NCBI GenBank assembly: GCA_039714835.1
Contig: JBDLIN010000177.1
Location: 1-8,059, forward strand
Length of the DNA: 8,059 nt
Reading direction: 5' to 3'
Source: SZUA-22 sp039714835
GTDB taxonomy: Bacteria > Bacteroidota > Ignavibacteria > Ignavibacteriales > Melioribacteraceae
Below, piece by piece: positions 6,581-8,059 of the stretch (its first letter is position 1; each line of letters starts with the position of its first letter). Under the pieces are notes generated by a model. It was not told the DNA's origin, did no database searches, and worked only from the letters and a program-made list of their open reading frames with translations. A program made the position numbers and the translations under genes.

Positions 6581-6600
6581 CCTATTCTTTTAGGAAAGCC

Positions 6601-6650
6601 AAGTAGTCGTAATACTACTTAAAAAAATACTTTTCAGATTTCTGAAAGTA
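6601..6650 (+). repeat. Two tandem hairpins in the lipoprotein 3' region
   Basis: AAGTAGT (6601-6607) pairs perfectly with ACTACTT (6614-6620) and is followed by A7. Next, TACTTTTCAGA (6628-6638) pairs with TCTGAAAGTA (6641-6650) with one bulged T and a 2-nt spacer. With the terminator at 6657-6681 they form three consecutive stems behind the lipoprotein gene. They may protect the 3' end; on the minus strand the first stem would be followed by no T tract, so it is not a terminator that way. Confidence 0.6.
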
Positions 6651-6656
6651 TAATAA

Positions 6657-6681
6657 GCCACCTTTCACGGGTGGTTTTTTT
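6657..6681 (+). terminator. Rho-independent terminator of the lipoprotein gene
   Basis: CCACC (6658-6662) pairs with GGTGG (6670-6674) around a 7-nt loop, and G6657-T6675 adds a wobble pair. Seven T follow at 6675-6681. It lies 77 bp after the lipoprotein stop and before the fabH promoter, so it insulates the two genes. Confidence 0.88.
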
Positions 6682-6709
6682 ATTATTCAAAGCATATTAT
6701 TCAAAGCAT
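6682..6709 (+). repeat. Perfect 14-bp tandem duplication before fabH
   Basis: ATTATTCAAAGCAT occurs twice back to back (6682-6695 and 6696-6709); one more base matches on each side (T6681/T6695 and A6696/A6710). It lies directly after the terminator T tract and 16 bp before the fabH -7 box, so it covers the place where a -33 box would be expected. Confidence 0.9.
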
Positions 6710-6725
6710 ACTATTTTTATTTATG

Positions 6726-6733
6726 TATATTTG
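6726..6733 (+). promoter_or_regulatory. Putative -7 box of the fabH promoter
   Basis: TATATTTG matches the Bacteroidota -7 consensus TAnnTTTG exactly and predicts a start near 6738-6740 with a leader of about 28 nt. No TTTG is present about 19 bp upstream; that position falls in the 14-bp duplication. The leader next to the ATG is A-rich (AAAATTAAAA) with no Shine-Dalgarno, as usual in this phylum. Confidence 0.6.
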
Positions 6734-6767
6734 ACCGAAGATTTCTATAAATAATTCAAAATTAAAA

Positions 6768-7769
6768 ATGTATAGCTCAAAAATTACAGGAATGGGATAC
6801 TATGTCCCTGACAATATAGTAACCAATGATGATTTATCCAAGATGATGGATACCAGTGACGAATGGATTCAAGAACGCACAGGCATCAAAGAACGTCGTT
6901 GGATTAAAAAAGGAAGTGATGACACTTCAGCTACCATGGGTACAAAAGCCGCAAAAATTGCCATAGAACGGGCAGGATTGACAAAAGATGATATTGACTT
7001 TATCATTTTTGCTACATTGAGCCCTGATTACTATTTTCCGGGTGGTGGTGTGCAAGTACAGCATATGTTAGACATGCCAACGGTGGGTGCTTTAGATGTT
7101 AGAAACCAGTGTACCGGTTTTGTTTACTCGATGTCAGTTGCAGACCAGTTTATTAAGACAGGTATGTATAAAAATATTCTAGTTATTGGCTCTGAGTATC
7201 ATTCAAATGCAATAGACAAAACCACACGAGGTAGAACAGTTGGTGTACTTTTCGGAGATGGTGCAGGTGCCGTTGTCATGTCACGTACAGAAGAAAAAAA
7301 CAAAGGAGTATTATCAACACACTTACACTCTCAAGGAGAATATGCTGAAGAATTAGTTGTAAAATCGCCAAGTATCAGAAACTGGATACCAGAATTGATG
7401 GCTAATAAAGAAGATATTTCCTATTTCCCTTATATGAATGGTCAGGCTGTTTTTAAACATGCTGTGGTACGATTTTCAGAAGCAATTCAAGAAGGTCTGA
7501 TAGCAAATAATTTAAAGCCTGAAGATATCGATATGTTTATTCCACATCAGGCAAATTTGCGTATTGCTCAATTTATCCAAAAAAAGCTACAGCTTGCTGA
7601 TGATAACGTGTACAACAACATTCAAAAATACGGAAACACAACAGCCGCTTCAATTCCAATAGCCATGACAGAAGCCTGGGAACAAAGCAAAATAAAAGAT
7701 GGCGACCTCGTTGTCTTAGCGGCCTTTGGTAGTGGGTTTACTTGGGGAAGTGTTGTGATGCGTTGGTAG
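6768..7769 (+). CDS. fabH: Beta-ketoacyl-ACP synthase III (FabH-type)
   Basis: A 333-residue thiolase-fold condensing enzyme that joins an acyl-CoA primer to malonyl-ACP, the first elongation step of fatty-acid synthesis (cytoplasm, homodimer). The triad is complete: C115 in NQCTGFVYS, H260 in FIPHQANLRI and N290 in KYGNTTAAS. Other family marks are DEWIQERTGIKERR at 31-44, FGDGAGAVV at 162-170 and the C-terminal GSGFTWGSVVMRW. It is about 16 residues longer than E. coli FabH, with the extra length around 175-220 (a loop after the AGAVV strand) that would shape the acyl pocket. It stands alone: rpmF and plsX, the usual partners of the housekeeping copy, are not beside it, so it may be a second KASIII with another primer preference, such as branched or longer acyl-CoA. 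The gene symbol reflects the family; the specific role is inferred. It has its own -7 box upstream. Confidence 0.88.
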   Translation: MYSSKITGMGYYVPDNIVTNDDLSKMMDTSDEWIQERTGIKERRWIKKGSDDTSATMGTKAAKIAIERAGLTKDDIDFIIFATLSPDYYFPGGGVQVQHMLDMPTVGALDVRNQCTGFVYSMSVADQFIKTGMYKNILVIGSEYHSNAIDKTTRGRTVGVLFGDGAGAVVMSRTEEKNKGVLSTHLHSQGEYAEELVVKSPSIRNWIPELMANKEDISYFPYMNGQAVFKHAVVRFSEAIQEGLIANNLKPEDIDMFIPHQANLRIAQFIQKKLQLADDNVYNNIQKYGNTTAASIPIAMTEAWEQSKIKDGDLVVLAAFGSGFTWGSVVMRW

Positions 7770-7776
7770 AGGTAAC

Positions 7777-7808
7777 AATGATTGAATGATTGAATGATTG
7801 AATGAATC
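7777..7808 (+). repeat. 8-bp tandem repeat after fabH
   Basis: AATGATTG is present three times in perfect tandem (7777-7784, 7785-7792, 7793-7800), followed by a degenerate fourth unit AATGAATC (7801-7808). It begins 8 bp after the fabH stop. No coding potential is evident. An 8-bp period is prone to slippage, so copy number may vary between strains. Confidence 0.9.
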
Positions 7809-7835
7809 AAATAATATGATAGTATATAATTCAGA

Positions 7836-7883
7836 TCATCGGGCGGAGTTCAATGCGGTCATCGAGCGGAGTCGAGATGACCG
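7836..7883. repeat. Two degenerate copies of a palindromic extragenic repeat
   Basis: The second copy is intact: CGGTCATC (7856-7863) pairs with GATGACCG (7876-7883) around GAGCGGAGTCGA. The preceding stretch 7836-7855 is a worn copy of the same unit (TCATCGGGCGGAGTTCAATG against TCATCGAGCGGAGTCGAGATG at 7859-7879). From memory, TCATCGAGCGGAGTCGAGATGA-type units recur between genes in many flavobacteria; not searched here. The pair is a G+C-rich island in an AT-rich spacer and could act as a weak transcription barrier or a REP element between fabH and the next gene. Confidence 0.75.
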
Positions 7884-7912
7884 AGTTAATAAGACAAAGA
7901 TAAAATGATTAC

Positions 7913-8059
7913 ATGTCTGAAGTTTTAAGAATTACAATTCATTATAGTTTACATTTATTGTTTCCAGTTGTAGTAGCTTGGCTCTTTTATAAAAAATATT
8001 GGAAAAAAGCATCGTTAATCATGATTGCTACCATGCTGGTTGATTTAGACCATCTACTT
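7913..8059 (+). CDS. DUF6122-like membrane protein (N-terminal 49 codons, runs off right edge)
   Basis: The ORF opens at ATG 7913-7915; an in-frame TAA four codons upstream (7901-7903) leaves no earlier ATG, and the nearby ATG at 7905 is in another frame and stops after seven codons. The 49 visible residues show IHYSLHLLFPVVVAWLF (first membrane segment, about 12-26), a basic loop KKYWKKA (27-33), then a second segment ASLIMIATMLVDLDHLL. This pattern, an N-terminal HxxxH (H10, H14) and a DLDH motif (44-47) at the end of helix two, matches what I recall of DUF6122 proteins. The DxDH resembles the metal-site motif of the YdjM/DUF457 membrane-bound hydrolases, so a metal-dependent membrane enzyme is possible but unproven. 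No clear promoter is visible; it may be read through from fabH. Confidence 0.75.
   Translation, partial: MSEVLRITIHYSLHLLFPVVVAWLFYKKYWKKASLIMIATMLVDLDHLL

Noticed and set aside
7622..7810. Minus-strand 62-codon open frame starting in the octamer repeat
   Set aside because: Its N-terminus is translated AATGATTG repeat and the rest is antisense to the fabH active-site region.
7777..7883. CRISPR-like array
   Set aside because: Units are either directly adjacent with no spacers (octamer) or only two diverged copies; no cas gene is nearby.

Overview
The window is AT-rich chromosomal DNA from a member of the Bacteroidota, most likely a marine or freshwater flavobacterium. The evidence is the protein families (an OstA-like LptA/LptD-type protein, a DUF6122 membrane protein, and a lipoprotein whose residues after the lipid cysteine resemble the Bacteroidetes surface-export signal), A-rich leaders instead of Shine-Dalgarno sites, and promoter -7 boxes of the TAnnTTTG type ahead of htpG and fabH.

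Left part (1-5574), all on the minus strand. In transcription order: htpG (Hsp90 chaperone), two tandem hairpins acting as its terminator, a 55-residue DUF4177-type protein, a short hairpin-plus-T-tract, an OstA-like secreted protein with a GTG start and a charged coiled-coil tail, a 111-bp composite palindromic repeat, a class III PLP aminotransferase with a TTG start, and 15 bp later the first 78 codons of queE (7-carboxy-7-deazaguanine synthase), which runs off the left edge.

Right part (5792-8059), all on the plus strand. A 262-residue orphan lipoprotein has its own strong terminator. A monocistronic-looking fabH-type ketoacyl-ACP synthase III follows with a consensus -7 box. A repeat-rich spacer comes next, with an 8-bp tandem repeat and two degenerate copies of a palindromic repeat. 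The window ends in the first 49 codons of a DUF6122 membrane protein. The htpG and lipoprotein genes are divergent from a 217-bp spacer that carries a palindrome beside the htpG -7 box.

Most genes are housekeeping: protein folding, envelope biogenesis, queuosine synthesis and fatty-acid initiation. They do not form one pathway. I see no phage, transposase, CRISPR array, toxin-antitoxin pair or defence cassette, and no convincing new multi-gene system. The parts worth a second look are the non-coding ones (a nested palindromic element, a possible attenuator before ostA, a possible heat-shock operator, and repeats after fabH), plus the orphan lipoprotein. No gap between genes exceeds 300 bases.
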